This document shows, piece after piece, positions 51,783 through 61,084 of a stretch of 64,000 nt of DNA; within the stretch, counting starts at the first letter, position 1; the number at the start of each line of letters is the position of its first letter. The DNA is taken from assembly GCF_000711975.1 (NCBI RefSeq), contig NZ_JONT01000008.1:1-64000 (forward strand), given 5' to 3'. Under the pieces are notes generated by a model that saw only the letters and a list, made by a program, of their open reading frames with translations, ran no database searches and was not told where the DNA came from. Position numbers and translations under genes: made by a program. This DNA is from Desulfofalx alkaliphila DSM 12257. GTDB taxonomy: Bacteria > Bacillota > Desulfotomaculia > Desulfotomaculales > Desulfohalotomaculaceae.

Positions 51783-52006
51783 CTTAAACCTAAAATGCTT
51801 CTTAATGCCTTAATATGACGGCATTGAAAACCCTGATGGAAACGGGAGCGGAATATGAAAGTACAGCAATCACAGCTAGTGGGAGTGGTGGTTAATTCAT
51901 AGCGGCAATCGTAATCTATCACATGGGCAAGTTCTTCAGATTCCAGATAGACCACCAGACCGTCAACTTCGTAAGGAGTATGGATTTTAACCTTATCCCT
52001 GCTCAT
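51779..52006 (-). CDS. Small stand-alone SWIM zinc-finger protein
   Basis: The product has 75 residues. The second half has CDC, then a 16-residue spacer, then CRH, giving the CxC-x(n)-CxH SWIM pattern; the region between is basic and aromatic. SWIM fingers are usually one part of larger proteins, so an isolated one is unusual. The first half ([20 protein letters not shown]) looks beta-rich. ATG 52006, with AAAGGG about 12 bases upstream. Confidence 0.65.
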   Translation of the reverse strand: MSRDKVKIHTPYEVDGLVVYLESEELAHVIDYDCRYELTTTPTSCDCCTFIFRSRFHQGFQCRHIKALRSILGLS

Positions 52007-52075
52007 TGTGTTCAACCCTTTCATGACTTAATCAACAAACATGGATATTTTAACATACATTACTTAAAAAAACAT

Positions 52076-52115
52076 TAAGCCGGAGGTGGAATTTGTTGCA
52101 ACCAACCTCCGGCTT
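52076..52115 (-). terminator. Terminator of the 37-residue ORF
   Basis: AAGCCGGAGGT / ACCTCCGGCTT, 11-bp stem; on the minus strand it runs into AATGTTTTTTT. Confidence 0.83.
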
Positions 52116-52227
52116 ATTGGTTTACAATGTTGTTTGTTTGCTTTTCCTGCTTCATTTGCTCCTTGTCATCGCTTAACTTTTCTAAACCAATGCTGCGCAA
52201 GATTTCTTCAATTAAGTCTTTACTCAT
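52114..52227 (-). CDS. Small protein, 37 residues
   Basis: A perfect AAGGAGGTGAGCAG ribosome site precedes ATG 52227. The peptide starts MSKDLIEEILRSIGLEKL and continues as a charged helix to a TAA at 52114. A terminator begins at the stop. The context is a complete tiny gene. I do not recognise the family; the helix is amphipathic. Confidence 0.65.
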   Translation of the reverse strand: MSKDLIEEILRSIGLEKLSDDKEQMKQEKQTNNIVNQ

Positions 52228-52415
52228 CTGCTCACCTCCTTGTTATTAGGTTTATTATATACAAATATGGTCCAAATGCCAATTAAAGACGGTAAAAAAC
52301 TATTAATATTTTTGCCTTTTTTTCAAATACTAAAATTTGTAAAGAGATAGTTTTTTATCTGGTGATGGGTTAATATTTATATGTATTGTAAGGTTCCGTT
52401 AGGAGGTTGATCTTG

Positions 52416-53774
52416 TTGACAAGGGGTTTAACATTTGATTATACCAAGGCCCTTAATTTCGTATCCGAGCATGAAATTGAGTTTCTTGAACCTGCAGTTA
52501 ACACTGCCCACCGGCTATTGCACAGTAAAACAGGTCCGGGGAGTGATTATACCGGCTGGGTAGAATATCCTAAGCAGTATGATAAGGCAGAATTTGAACG
52601 CATTAAACTGGCTGCCGAGCAAATTAAAGACCGGTGCGATGCTTTGGTGGTAATTGGTATAGGCGGTTCATATATCGGTGCCAGGTCAGCCCTGGAGATG
52701 TTGGGGCACACCTTTTATAACCAGCTGCCCAAGACCAAGAGAAAAACACCGGAAATTTATTATGTGGGCAATAACATCAGCCCGGTATACACCTCACACC
52801 TGCTGGAACTGCTGGAAGGGAAAGAGCTTTGTGTCAATATAATTTCAAAATCCGGCACCACCACTGAACCGGCCATTGCCTTTCGTATTTTTAGGGAGCT
52901 GCTAACAAAAAGATACGGTAAAAAGGAAGCAAGAAAACGCATTTATGCCACCACCGACAAAGAAAGGGGTGCCTTGAAAAAACTGGCCGCCCAAGAAGGC
53001 TACCAAAGTTTTGTTATTCCAGATCAGGTGGGCGGTAGATATTCAGTGCTGACCGCCGTTGGTCTCCTGCCCATTGCAGTTAGCGGGGCGGATATAGACC
53101 AAATAATGTCAGGTGCCGCTGATGCCATGGATGCCTTTGGCAGTGCATCAATTGCCCAAAACTATGCCTACCAATATGCAGCGGTGCGCAAGCTTCTTTA
53201 CCAAAAAGGCAAGACCATTGAACTGATGGTTAACTACGAACCTTCCTTGCATTACTTCTCTGAATGGTGGAAGCAGCTATTTGGCGAAAGCGAGGGCAAG
53301 GACGGCAAGGGGATTTTCCCTGCATCGGTCAACTTCTCCACCGATCTTCATTCCATGGGGCAATATATACAAGACGGAAGGCGCAACATCTTTGAAACGG
53401 TAATCCATGTCCAGGAGCCCCCACAGGATTTGGAAATAATGGAGGATGAAGAAGACATAGACGGGCTGAACTTTTTGACAGGCAAAACAATGGATTATGT
53501 AAACAAGAAAGCCTTTGAAGGCACCATGCTGGCCCACACCGACGGAGGGGTGCCTAACCTCCTTGTAAAGGTGCCGAAAATAAACGAGTACTACTATGGT
53601 CAAATGGTCTACTTTTTTGAAAAGGCATGCGGAATCAGTGGCTATCTTTTAGGGGTGAATCCCTTTAATCAGCCGGGTGTAGAGGCATATAAGAAAAATA
53701 TGTTTGCTCTCTTGGGAAAATCAGGCTATGAAAAGGAAAAGGCTGAGTTAGAAAAGAGGTTAAAGGGGAATTAA
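52416..53774 (+). CDS. pgi: Glucose-6-phosphate isomerase
   Basis: The product has 452 residues, the short bacterial form, joining glucose-6-phosphate and fructose-6-phosphate. SIS motifs [17 protein letters not shown] and [17 protein letters not shown] bind the sugar phosphate. The catalytic [10 protein letters not shown] segment and the C-terminal [22 protein letters not shown] are present. AGGAGG at 52401-52406 is followed by TTGs at 52413 and 52416; the second matches the start seen in Bacillus Pgi (MTxxxxFDYxKAL). Confidence 0.95.
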   Translation: MTRGLTFDYTKALNFVSEHEIEFLEPAVNTAHRLLHSKTGPGSDYTGWVEYPKQYDKAEFERIKLAAEQIKDRCDALVVIGIGGSYIGARSALEMLGHTFYNQLPKTKRKTPEIYYVGNNISPVYTSHLLELLEGKELCVNIISKSGTTTEPAIAFRIFRELLTKRYGKKEARKRIYATTDKERGALKKLAAQEGYQSFVIPDQVGGRYSVLTAVGLLPIAVSGADIDQIMSGAADAMDAFGSASIAQNYAYQYAAVRKLLYQKGKTIELMVNYEPSLHYFSEWWKQLFGESEGKDGKGIFPASVNFSTDLHSMGQYIQDGRRNIFETVIHVQEPPQDLEIMEDEEDIDGLNFLTGKTMDYVNKKAFEGTMLAHTDGGVPNLLVKVPKINEYYYGQMVYFFEKACGISGYLLGVNPFNQPGVEAYKKNMFALLGKSGYEKEKAELEKRLKGN

Positions 53775-53777
53775 ATT

Positions 53778-53802
53778 TAAGGGGTGGCCGCTCCACCCCT
53801 TA
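53778..53802. terminator. Bidirectional terminator
   Basis: TAAGGGGTGG / CCACCCCTTA with a CCGCT loop, overlapping the stop codon of the convergent ABC ATPase gene. Confidence 0.7.
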
Positions 53803-54555
53803 TAATAACTTGCTTAAAAACTCCCGGGTACGGGGGTGCTTAGGATTGCTGAAAATCACTTGGGGAGAATCTTCTTCAATGATTCTGCCATTGTCCATAA
53901 AGACCACCCGGTCGGATACTTCCCTGGCGAAACTCATTTCATGGGTAACCACAACCATTGTCATACCGTCCCTGGCCAAGTCTTTGATAACAGCCAGCAC
54001 CTCTCCTACCAGCTCTGGGTCCAATGCGCTGGTGGGTTCGTCAAACAGCATGGCCTTGGGATGCATGGCAAGGGCCCTGGCAATGGCCACCCGCTGCTGC
54101 TGACCGCCGGAAAGTTGACTGGGGTATGAATCTGCCTTATCTGATAAGCCCACTTTAGCCAGCAGTTCCTCTGCCCGGGACCGAGCCTCTGCCTTAGGCA
54201 TTTTGCTTACAGTTAATGGGCCTTCCATAACGTTTTGCAGTGCAGTTTGGTGGGGGAATAAGTTAAACCGCTGAAAAACCATGCCCACTTGACTGCGCAG
54301 TTTGGCAATGTTTTTTCTGCTATCGTCAACCAAGCGGCCATCGGGCCGCTTTACTTTGCCCACCGGCTGCCCATCTATGGTGATGTAGCCCCTATCAATT
54401 GTTTCTAAATAATTAAGACAGCGCAAAAAGGTACTCTTACCGGAGCCGCTGGGGCCGATTATTACCACCACTTCACCCTGGTTGACGGTTAAACTGACAT
54501 CCTTTAAAACTTCTAAACTGCCAAAACTCTTGTAAATATTTTCTGCTTTAATCAT
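53800..54555 (-). CDS. Polar amino acid ABC transporter ATP-binding protein
   Basis: The product has 251 residues. Walker A is [15 protein letters not shown], the signature [15 protein letters not shown], Walker [15 protein letters not shown], and the switch histidine in VVVTHEM. It belongs to the GlnQ/HisP class. GTG 54567 is possible, but AAAGGTG favours ATG 54555. Last gene of the SBP-permease-ATPase operon, nine bases after the permease stop. Confidence 0.93.
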   Translation of the reverse strand: MIKAENIYKSFGSLEVLKDVSLTVNQGEVVVIIGPSGSGKSTFLRCLNYLETIDRGYITIDGQPVGKVKRPDGRLVDDSRKNIAKLRSQVGMVFQRFNLFPHQTALQNVMEGPLTVSKMPKAEARSRAEELLAKVGLSDKADSYPSQLSGGQQQRVAIARALAMHPKAMLFDEPTSALDPELVGEVLAVIKDLARDGMTMVVVTHEMSFAREVSDRVVFMDNGRIIEEDSPQVIFSNPKHPRTREFLSKLL

Positions 54556-54563
54556 GGGCAAGC

Positions 54564-55247
54564 TCACCTTTCTGTATTGTCACCGTCAGATAGTGCAAAT
54601 CTTTTTTCCAGGCGTCCCAGAAGATAAATAAATACTGTGGTTAGGGCTAGGTATATTGCTGCCACTGCAAGGTATATTTCCATTGAACGGAAATAGGTGG
54701 TATTTAACAAAACCCCTGTTCTGGTTAATTCCACCATGGTAATTACCGAAACCAGTGCGGTGTCTTTCATTAACAAAATAAATTCGTTGCCCATGGGCGG
54801 GATTAACCGACGATAGGTTTGGGGTATAATAATTCTGCGCATGGCCTGGGGATAGGACATGCCCAGGGACAGGGCCGCTTCCATTTGGCCTTTATCAATG
54901 GATTGAATACCTGCCCTGATAATCTCGGCTATATAGGCGCCGCCGCAGATGCTTAGTCCCATAATTGCCGCTGTCTGGGGACTTAATTGAATACCTATGT
55001 GCGCCAAACCGTAGTACAGTATATACAACTGAACAAGAAGGGGGATTCCCCGGATGATCCAGGTATAAACCCCCCCAATTATTACCAAAATTTTAAAGCG
55101 CGAAATTTTCATTAGGGCAATGAACAACCCAATTAAGGTCCCGAAAAAGATTGCAGCCACTGATAATTCAATTGTTATTATTGCACCTTTAAACAGTACT
55201 GGAAGTATTTTTAGATAAAACTCGATGTCAATTGGGCCGAATTGCAT
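54564..55247 (-). CDS. Polar amino acid ABC transporter permease
   Basis: The product has 227 residues with about five membrane helices of the HisM/GlnP class. The EAA loop is in [40 protein letters not shown] and [11 protein letters not shown]-like segments ([12 protein letters not shown]) match relatives. It follows the binding-protein gene by 24 bases. Confidence 0.93.
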   Translation of the reverse strand: MQFGPIDIEFYLKILPVLFKGAIITIELSVAAIFFGTLIGLFIALMKISRFKILVIIGGVYTWIIRGIPLLVQLYILYYGLAHIGIQLSPQTAAIMGLSICGGAYIAEIIRAGIQSIDKGQMEAALSLGMSYPQAMRRIIIPQTYRRLIPPMGNEFILLMKDTALVSVITMVELTRTGVLLNTTYFRSMEIYLAVAAIYLALTTVFIYLLGRLEKRFALSDGDNTER

Positions 55248-55271
55248 TGTTTCACCCCGTTAATATTTTAC

Positions 55272-56102
55272 TTAAGCTTCCGGAGACAAGTCAGCACCTT
55301 GGAACCACTTCTGGGAAATAGCGCTGAGGGTACCGTCTGCCATCATTTCAGTCAGAACCTCATTAATTGCTTCTCTTAGATCTGTATCTTCCTTACGAAC
55401 ACCGATGCCGTAATAATCGTCCACTAAAGGTTCGCCGGCAATTTTATAAGTATCGGGCTTAAGTTCCATGAAGTGAACGGCTGTGGTTAAGTCAACAACA
55501 ATTACGTCAACCCGACCAAGGGCAAGATCCTGGAATGCTTCGGGATACTGGTCGTACAGCCTAACGTCTTCTAAACCTAACTCCTGGCAAGCCAGGTAGC
55601 CGGAGCTGCCGGTTTGGGTGGCAACAACTTTGCCCTTCATATCGTCACCAACCACTATATCGTCGTTGTCTGCCAGTACCACCATGCCAATGCCGGCTTC
55701 AACGTAGTGTCTGGTAAAGTCAATTTCTTGTTTACGCTCCTCGGTGATGCTCATGCCGGAAAGAATAATGTCAAACTGTTTAGATTTTAGTGCACCCATT
55801 ACGCCGCCCCACTCGGTGGGCACCCACTGGATTTCTACGCCAAGACGTTTGGCAATTTCTTCACCCATATCGATGTCGTATCCAACCAGGTTGTTATTTT
55901 CATCACGGTATCCCATTGGTGCAAAGGTGTCGTCTAATCCGGCCACCAGAACCCCTTTTTCTTGAATTAATTCTAAAGTAGTCTTTTCGGTTTCTTGTCC
56001 GGACTGCTCGTCCGACGGCTGATCGCTGCCGCCGCAGCCCATGGCCACCAATGCCAGGCCTAAAACAAGCACCATTAGCCATAAATACTTGGTTCTCCGC
56101 AT
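55272..56102 (-). CDS. Amino acid ABC transporter substrate-binding lipoprotein
   Basis: The product has 276 residues. A lipoprotein signal ends VLGLALVAMGC (cysteine about residue 23). An acidic linker follows, then the SBP_bac_3 fold (VAGLDDTFAPMGYRDENNN, LVGYDIDMGEEIAKRLGV, SGMSITEERKQEIDFTRHY). That fold binds polar or charged amino acids; the ligand is not set. First gene of the ABC operon; strong GGAGGAGA and a good promoter upstream. Confidence 0.93.
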   Translation of the reverse strand: MRRTKYLWLMVLVLGLALVAMGCGGSDQPSDEQSGQETEKTTLELIQEKGVLVAGLDDTFAPMGYRDENNNLVGYDIDMGEEIAKRLGVEIQWVPTEWGGVMGALKSKQFDIILSGMSITEERKQEIDFTRHYVEAGIGMVVLADNDDIVVGDDMKGKVVATQTGSSGYLACQELGLEDVRLYDQYPEAFQDLALGRVDVIVVDLTTAVHFMELKPDTYKIAGEPLVDDYYGIGVRKEDTDLREAINEVLTEMMADGTLSAISQKWFQGADLSPEA

Positions 56103-56143
56103 TTCTCTCCATCTCCTCCTAATAATAAAAGTTTCCCATTAAC

Positions 56144-56172
56144 AGTTTAACTAACTAAAGAATTAAAGTCAA
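56144..56172 (-). promoter_or_regulatory. Promoter of the amino acid ABC operon
   Basis: On the minus strand TTGACT (56172-56167), 17-base spacer, TAAACT (56149-56144), about 40 bases before the binding-protein start. Confidence 0.7.
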
Positions 56173-56276
56173 TACTTAATACACCCTGTACAAAAAATAA
56201 TCACCCAGCGGGAAAAAGGGAAAATATAACAAGGTGTCGAAAAATATAGTTAATAACATTCATAAGGTGTGTTTCA

Positions 56277-58082
56277 ATGGATAACAAAATTTTTGCATTG
56301 GATATTGGTACCCGCAGTGTTATTGGTGTGGCAGTGGTACCGGAAGATGACAAATTAAAAATTCTGGCCCAATACTGCCTAGAGCATGACAGCAGGGCCA
56401 TGTATGACGGTCAAATACATGATATTCCAAAGGTTGCCAAGGGTGTAGCTAAAGTAAAGGAAGAGTTAGAAAAGAAACTGGGCTGTAAGTTGGAAAGGGT
56501 GGCAATAGCCGCCGCCGGCAGGTCCTTAAAAACCAGAATTGCCCGGGTGGAAATGTCTGTTGAAGAGCATGCCGAGATTGATTCAGTCCTTGTTCAAAGC
56601 CTGGAAATGAGCGGATTGCAGAAGGCCCAGCAAGAATTAGCCGCAGAAAATAAAGAAGATACCTATTATTACTGTGTGGGCCATACGGTGCTCAGCTACT
56701 ACTTAAATGGTTATGCCATTGCAAATTTGCTGGGGCACAGCGGCAAGACCATTGGGGCAGAAATACTTGCCACCTTTCTACCCGATTCGGTGGTTAACAG
56801 TTTGTACAGTGTATTGCACAAGGTGGGACTGGAGCCAACCGGTTTAACACTGGAACCCATTGCCGCCATTGATTTAGCCATTCCTGAAGACGTGCGCACA
56901 TTAAACTTAGCCCTGGTGGATATAGGTGCCGGAACCGCTGACATAGCCATTACCAATGACGGTACAATTTCTGCCTATGGTATGGTGCCGGTGGCAGGTG
57001 ACGAAATTACCGAGGCAATTATTGAAAACTTTTTAGTGGATTTTAAAACTGCTGAAAATATCAAAAGGCAGTTGAAGAAGAAAAAGAAAATTACCTATAC
57101 AGACATTTTAGGCATAAAAAACACCGTAGCCGGCGGCGATATCATTCAAGCCCTGGAACCCGCCTTGGACCACTTAACTAAAAGCATAGCAGAGGAAATA
57201 ATAAGGCTAAACGGGGGTAAACCGCCCAAAACAGTCTTTTGTATAGGCGGAGGTGCTCAATCGCCCCAGTTAAGCGATAAACTGGCCCAATTGTTAAACC
57301 TGCCTAAAATGAGGGTGGCCGTTCGGGGCAGGGATATGCTGAGCAAGGTGCTGAAAGTTGAAAAAGACCCCATTGGTGGGCCGGAAGGGGTAACAGTTTT
57401 GGGTATAGCCAATATGGCACTTAAAAAGGTATCCCGTGATTTTATCACTGTTAAGGTTAATGGGCAGGACTTTAGTTTATTTAATTTTAAGGATATGACG
57501 GTGGCCAACGTACTGGGTTTGGTTGATTTTAACCCCCGTGACCTAATTGCTTCTAACGGCAAAAACCTTACCTTTACGCTGAACGGACAAAAAAAGCAAA
57601 TATACGGGGCTTTAGGCACACCCGCCCGTATAACCGTTAATAACAAAGCCGCCAATATTCAGACCTTGGTCAAAGACGGGGACCGCATCCAAATTATTAA
57701 AGCAAAACCCGGTGCCAATGCAAAACTGACGCTGGGTGAATTGATATCCTCACAAAATTTGCCTAAGGGAAGTTATAAAATAACAGTTAACGGCAAACCG
57801 GAAAGTGAAGACTATCAAGTGCAAAATGATGATGCCGTTGAAATTATTGAAGAACAAGAAAGTAGCCGGCCAAATACCCGGCAGGAAAGGGGAATAACCG
57901 TAACTGTAAACGGTGAACAGGTAAAATTGGTGGGTGTAGAAAAACCGGTCTTTGTAGATATATTTAACTTTATTGACTTTGATGTGCGGCGCATTAGCGG
58001 CCCCGTGAAGATAACGGTGAACGGAAAAGCGGCTGAGTATACCCAACCGCTTATGGAAGGCGATGTGATCCAAATTGACTGA
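56277..58082 (+). CDS. FtsA-like actin-fold ATPase with C-terminal repeat region
   Basis: The 601-residue product is much longer than FtsA (about 420). Residues ~1-385 are actin-fold: phosphate-1 FALDIGTRSVIGVA, phosphate-2 LALVDIGAGTADIA, adenosine motif CIGGGAQ. The C-terminal ~215 residues hold three similar units with ITVNxK (about residues 460, 505 and 590) each ending GDxIQI or DAVEII, probably small beta domains. The amphipathic membrane-anchor helix of true FtsA is absent. No ftsZ is nearby, so a division role is doubtful; a PilM-like or envelope scaffold role is possible. The ATG at 56277 has AAGGTG ahead. Confidence 0.78.
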   Translation: MDNKIFALDIGTRSVIGVAVVPEDDKLKILAQYCLEHDSRAMYDGQIHDIPKVAKGVAKVKEELEKKLGCKLERVAIAAAGRSLKTRIARVEMSVEEHAEIDSVLVQSLEMSGLQKAQQELAAENKEDTYYYCVGHTVLSYYLNGYAIANLLGHSGKTIGAEILATFLPDSVVNSLYSVLHKVGLEPTGLTLEPIAAIDLAIPEDVRTLNLALVDIGAGTADIAITNDGTISAYGMVPVAGDEITEAIIENFLVDFKTAENIKRQLKKKKKITYTDILGIKNTVAGGDIIQALEPALDHLTKSIAEEIIRLNGGKPPKTVFCIGGGAQSPQLSDKLAQLLNLPKMRVAVRGRDMLSKVLKVEKDPIGGPEGVTVLGIANMALKKVSRDFITVKVNGQDFSLFNFKDMTVANVLGLVDFNPRDLIASNGKNLTFTLNGQKKQIYGALGTPARITVNNKAANIQTLVKDGDRIQIIKAKPGANAKLTLGELISSQNLPKGSYKITVNGKPESEDYQVQNDDAVEIIEEQESSRPNTRQERGITVTVNGEQVKLVGVEKPVFVDIFNFIDFDVRRISGPVKITVNGKAAEYTQPLMEGDVIQID

Positions 58083-58099
58083 CAAAAAACGGAAGGAAA

Positions 58100-58903
58100 T
58101 CAAGTCAAGGGCATATGCTTTACCTTGACACTGCGGTCATTCCAGAGCAGCCGTACCACCTGTTCCACCGTTTCTTGAGAAGCACTGGTATAAAATAATT
58201 CCTTACCCGGTTTAGTAGTGTCATGGCAGCTGAGCTTCATTTGTTTCAGTAAGCGTGCCGTTTGCCTGGCCACCGCTTTACCGGTGTCGATTATTGTAAT
58301 ATTTGGTCCCACTATGTTTTCAATCAGGGGCCTTAAAAAAGGATAGTGGGTACAACCTAAAACAATGGTATCGGCATTTTGCTCCAATAAAGGATTAAGA
58401 TATTTTACTAGGAGCTGCTCTGCTTCGTTACCCTGTATTTTTCCTTTCTCCACCAACTCCACTAAACCCGGTGCCGGTTGAGTTATCACAGCGGTCTTGT
58501 GGCAATACCTGGCCACCAATGATGAAAACCGGTCACCGGACAAGGTTACTCCCGTTGCCAACACTCCTATGGTGCCTGATTTGGTGGCGGCCACCGCAGG
58601 CTTCACCGCAGGCTCCACACCAACCACCGGTACCTGGTAACGCTGTCGGATATCATCCAGCGATACTATTGAAGCGGTGTTGCAGGCTACCACCAAGAGT
58701 TTTGCCCCTTGGGAGAGCAAAAAATCACACAAAGAAAAAACCCTTTTTTTGATATCTGCAGGCGGCTTTTCACCGTAAGGGCAATAGGCAGAATCGGCAT
58801 AATACAGCATATCTTCATTGGGTAATAGATTGCGTATTTCCCTGGCTATGGACAGCCCTCCAACACCGGAGTCAAAAATACCGATGGGTGATTGCTGGGG
58901 CAT
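58100..58903 (-). CDS. murI: Glutamate racemase
   Basis: The product has 267 residues. It makes D-glutamate for peptidoglycan. Catalytic cysteines are in VVACNTAS (about residue 73) and VLGCTHYPFL (about 184). IGIFDSGVGGLSIAREI and YADSAYCPYGEKP are hallmark segments. It is convergent with the FtsA-like gene (17-base gap). Shine-Dalgarno AAGAGGTG. Confidence 0.95.
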   Translation of the reverse strand: MPQQSPIGIFDSGVGGLSIAREIRNLLPNEDMLYYADSAYCPYGEKPPADIKKRVFSLCDFLLSQGAKLLVVACNTASIVSLDDIRQRYQVPVVGVEPAVKPAVAATKSGTIGVLATGVTLSGDRFSSLVARYCHKTAVITQPAPGLVELVEKGKIQGNEAEQLLVKYLNPLLEQNADTIVLGCTHYPFLRPLIENIVGPNITIIDTGKAVARQTARLLKQMKLSCHDTTKPGKELFYTSASQETVEQVVRLLWNDRSVKVKHMPLT

Positions 58904-59058
58904 TGATTATACACCTCTTAATTTTCCAGATATTTTATATTATAACCCGGTGCCAGTGTTGTAGCAACTTTAAGCCCTCCTTGCTGAAATTAATCAAAAG
59001 ATACCAGTTATGGTGATTTAAGATTATGAAGATAATAAATATTGAAAGGAGGCAAAAA

Positions 59059-59367
59059 ATGTACAGCACAAAGGAATTGGGTATCAGAGTAAGGGAAGCC
59101 AGGCGGCAGCGCAGCAAAAAAAGCGGAGAAGATTTTTCCCAAAGAAAATTGGCTTATAAAATAGGAGAGACAACCAAGTGGGTAAGAAGGTTAGAAAGCG
59201 GTGAATTTTATCCCGACTGGGATGCCTTAAATTTTATTGCAGACGTATGTGGGGTAGATATAGAGTACTTAACCGGAGAAAGTTTCGAAGATGAGATTGA
59301 ATACGAAGAGGCTACCCAAGGCGGCAGGGTGGCCGGCAGAATAAGCGAGGACCAACTAAGGGTGTAA
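59059..59367 (+). CDS. XRE-type helix-turn-helix regulator
   Basis: The product has 102 residues. The HTH (about residues 5-75) reads LGIRVREARRQRS, FSQRKLAYKIGETTKWVRRLESGEFYPDWDALNFIADV. A short acidic tail follows. The turn is KLAYKIGETTKWVRRLE. AAAGGAGG supports ATG 59059. It is a lone regulator between murI and sod; target unknown. Confidence 0.85.
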   Translation: MYSTKELGIRVREARRQRSKKSGEDFSQRKLAYKIGETTKWVRRLESGEFYPDWDALNFIADVCGVDIEYLTGESFEDEIEYEEATQGGRVAGRISEDQLRV

Positions 59368-59394
59368 AAACAGCGAGCTCATGGCTCGCTGTTT
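59366..59394. terminator. Terminator between XRE gene and sod
   Basis: AAAACAGCGAG / CTCGCTGTTTT with a CTCATGG loop; usable on both strands. Confidence 0.82.
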
Positions 59395-59412
59395 TACGCA
59401 CACACCGCTTTA

Positions 59413-60009
59413 TTATTTCTTAGCTGCAGTTAAACGTTTATTAACATCCTCCCAGTTAATTAAATTCCACCAGGCCTCCACAAAGGCGGCGCGCTTATTT
59501 TGATACTTCAAGTAGTAGGCATGTTCCCATACATCGCAGGCCAGCAGGGGCACTACCCCCCACTGGGTAAGGTTTTGGTGTTTTTCTGCGGTTAGTATTT
59601 CCAGCTTACCAAACTGTGGATTCCAGCACAGCAGAGCCCAGCCGGACCCTTCCACTGCCACCGCCGCTGCAGAGAACTGCTTTTTAAAAATTTCAAAACT
59701 TCCGAAATCTTTATTGATTTGCTCTGCAACAGAGCCCACTGCCGGTCCACCGGCCTGGGGTGCCATGTTTTCCCAAAAGAGGCTGTGCAGAAGGTGCCCC
59801 GAGCCGTGAAAGGCTAACTCCCTTTCCCAATGCTTTATTAGGGCAAAATCACCTTTTTCGCGAGCTTCAGCTAATTTTGCCTCTGCATTGTTTAAACCGT
59901 CAACGTAGGCTTTATGGTGGACATCATGGTGCAGGCGTACCGTTTGTTCATCGTAGTAAGGCTCCAGCCCGTCGTAGGCGTAAGGTAAAGGTGGCAGTTG
60001 ATGTTTCAT
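59413..60009 (-). CDS. sodA: Superoxide dismutase (Fe/Mn)
   Basis: The product has 198 residues. Metal ligands are the histidines in LHHDVHHKAYVDGL and GSGHLLHSLFWENM, the aspartate and histidine of DVWEHAYYLKYQN. It detoxifies superoxide, useful for an anaerobe meeting oxygen. No signal peptide after start at 60009, for which AAGGAG supports ATG; the upstream open frame is not SOD-like. Confidence 0.95.
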   Translation of the reverse strand: MKHQLPPLPYAYDGLEPYYDEQTVRLHHDVHHKAYVDGLNNAEAKLAEAREKGDFALIKHWERELAFHGSGHLLHSLFWENMAPQAGGPAVGSVAEQINKDFGSFEIFKKQFSAAAVAVEGSGWALLCWNPQFGKLEILTAEKHQNLTQWGVVPLLACDVWEHAYYLKYQNKRAAFVEAWWNLINWEDVNKRLTAAKK

Positions 60010-60157
60010 AAAATCACTCCTTATTGGCATGTAATTCCATTCCAACATATTATATAATAAAATCGGTTTATTCTCCACCGCTGACCTTGCTAATAGGAAA
60101 ATAAACAGTAAGGGTGAATAGGTGACAGTATAACTCTCAATAATGGTGGTGTAAATA

Positions 60158-60805
60158 ATGGTTGTTATCCTTGCCGGCGGACCTATAAAGGATTACCAAA
60201 GGATAAAAAAATTAATAAAAGAGGGCTGCCGTATAATTTGCGCTGACGGCGGCGCAGTGCATGCCAAAGCAATGGGTGTAAAACCGGACCTAATAATTGG
60301 TGATATGGATTCTGTGTCGGAAGAAGTATTGCAGCACTATCGATTGAACGGTGTGGAGACTTGCCCTTTTCCCCGGGAAAAGGATGAAGTGGACACCGAA
60401 CTGGCGATAGAAAAGGCAGTCAAGCTGGGCTGCCGGGAAATACTTTTATTAGGCGCCACAGGGGGAAGAATTGACCATACCCTGGGCAATATCCATCTCT
60501 TGGTGAAGGCGGCTAATCTAGGGGTTAAGGCCACCATGGTTGATGAGCGGCATCGCATATCCCTGGCCACAGCCCAGCAGGGGGTGAAAATATGCGGCCC
60601 CATAGGTGGCCTGGTATCACTGCTGCCCCTCACCACTGAGGTGACCGGTGTGACCAGCACCGGTTTGAAGTGGGAACTAAATGACGGCAGTTTTAGGATA
60701 GGCAAACCCTTTGGTATCAGCAATGAGCTTGTGGATACCGCTGCCCTTGTCAGTGTAAAGGAAGGGATACTGGCGGTGATAGAGGTATTGAATGAAGAAA
60801 AATAA
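60158..60805 (+). CDS. thiN: Thiamine pyrophosphokinase
   Basis: The product has 215 residues. It makes thiamine diphosphate from thiamine and ATP. Motifs are CADGGAVHAKAMGVKPDLIIGDMDS and PREKDEVDTELAIEKA at the N-terminal part, GATGGRIDHTLGNIHLL in the middle, then the C-terminal thiamine-binding beta domain (TSTGLKWELNDG, SNELVDTAALVSVKEG). No TPP riboswitch is seen in front. Shine-Dalgarno GGTGGTG. Confidence 0.95.
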   Translation: MVVILAGGPIKDYQRIKKLIKEGCRIICADGGAVHAKAMGVKPDLIIGDMDSVSEEVLQHYRLNGVETCPFPREKDEVDTELAIEKAVKLGCREILLLGATGGRIDHTLGNIHLLVKAANLGVKATMVDERHRISLATAQQGVKICGPIGGLVSLLPLTTEVTGVTSTGLKWELNDGSFRIGKPFGISNELVDTAALVSVKEGILAVIEVLNEEK

Positions 60806-60822
60806 TCTAGATGCATGATCCG

Positions 60823-60847
60823 GCGGACTTTGTGTCCGCTTTTTTTA
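60823..60847 (+). terminator. Terminator after thiN
   Basis: GCGGAC / GTCCGC with a TTTGT loop, then seven T. The spacer 60848-61084 shows nothing I can name. Confidence 0.85.
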
Positions 60848-61084
60848 TCTCCTTTTTTTCTGTGCCCTTTGGGCCTCCCGGCATATGCCATCCCCAACAT
60901 TCCCCTGTCTAAAGAATGTGTAAAGCAGTCCTCTGCGGTAACTACCCAATCATTGGAAATTTAATACAGGATATAGCAACATTTACAACCTTCGCAAATA
61001 TACTACAGAAAACCCCAATTTACATCAGTACCTAGAAAAGACTAAATCGGTTCAATACTTATAAAAATTTAAAGTGGTGATTAA

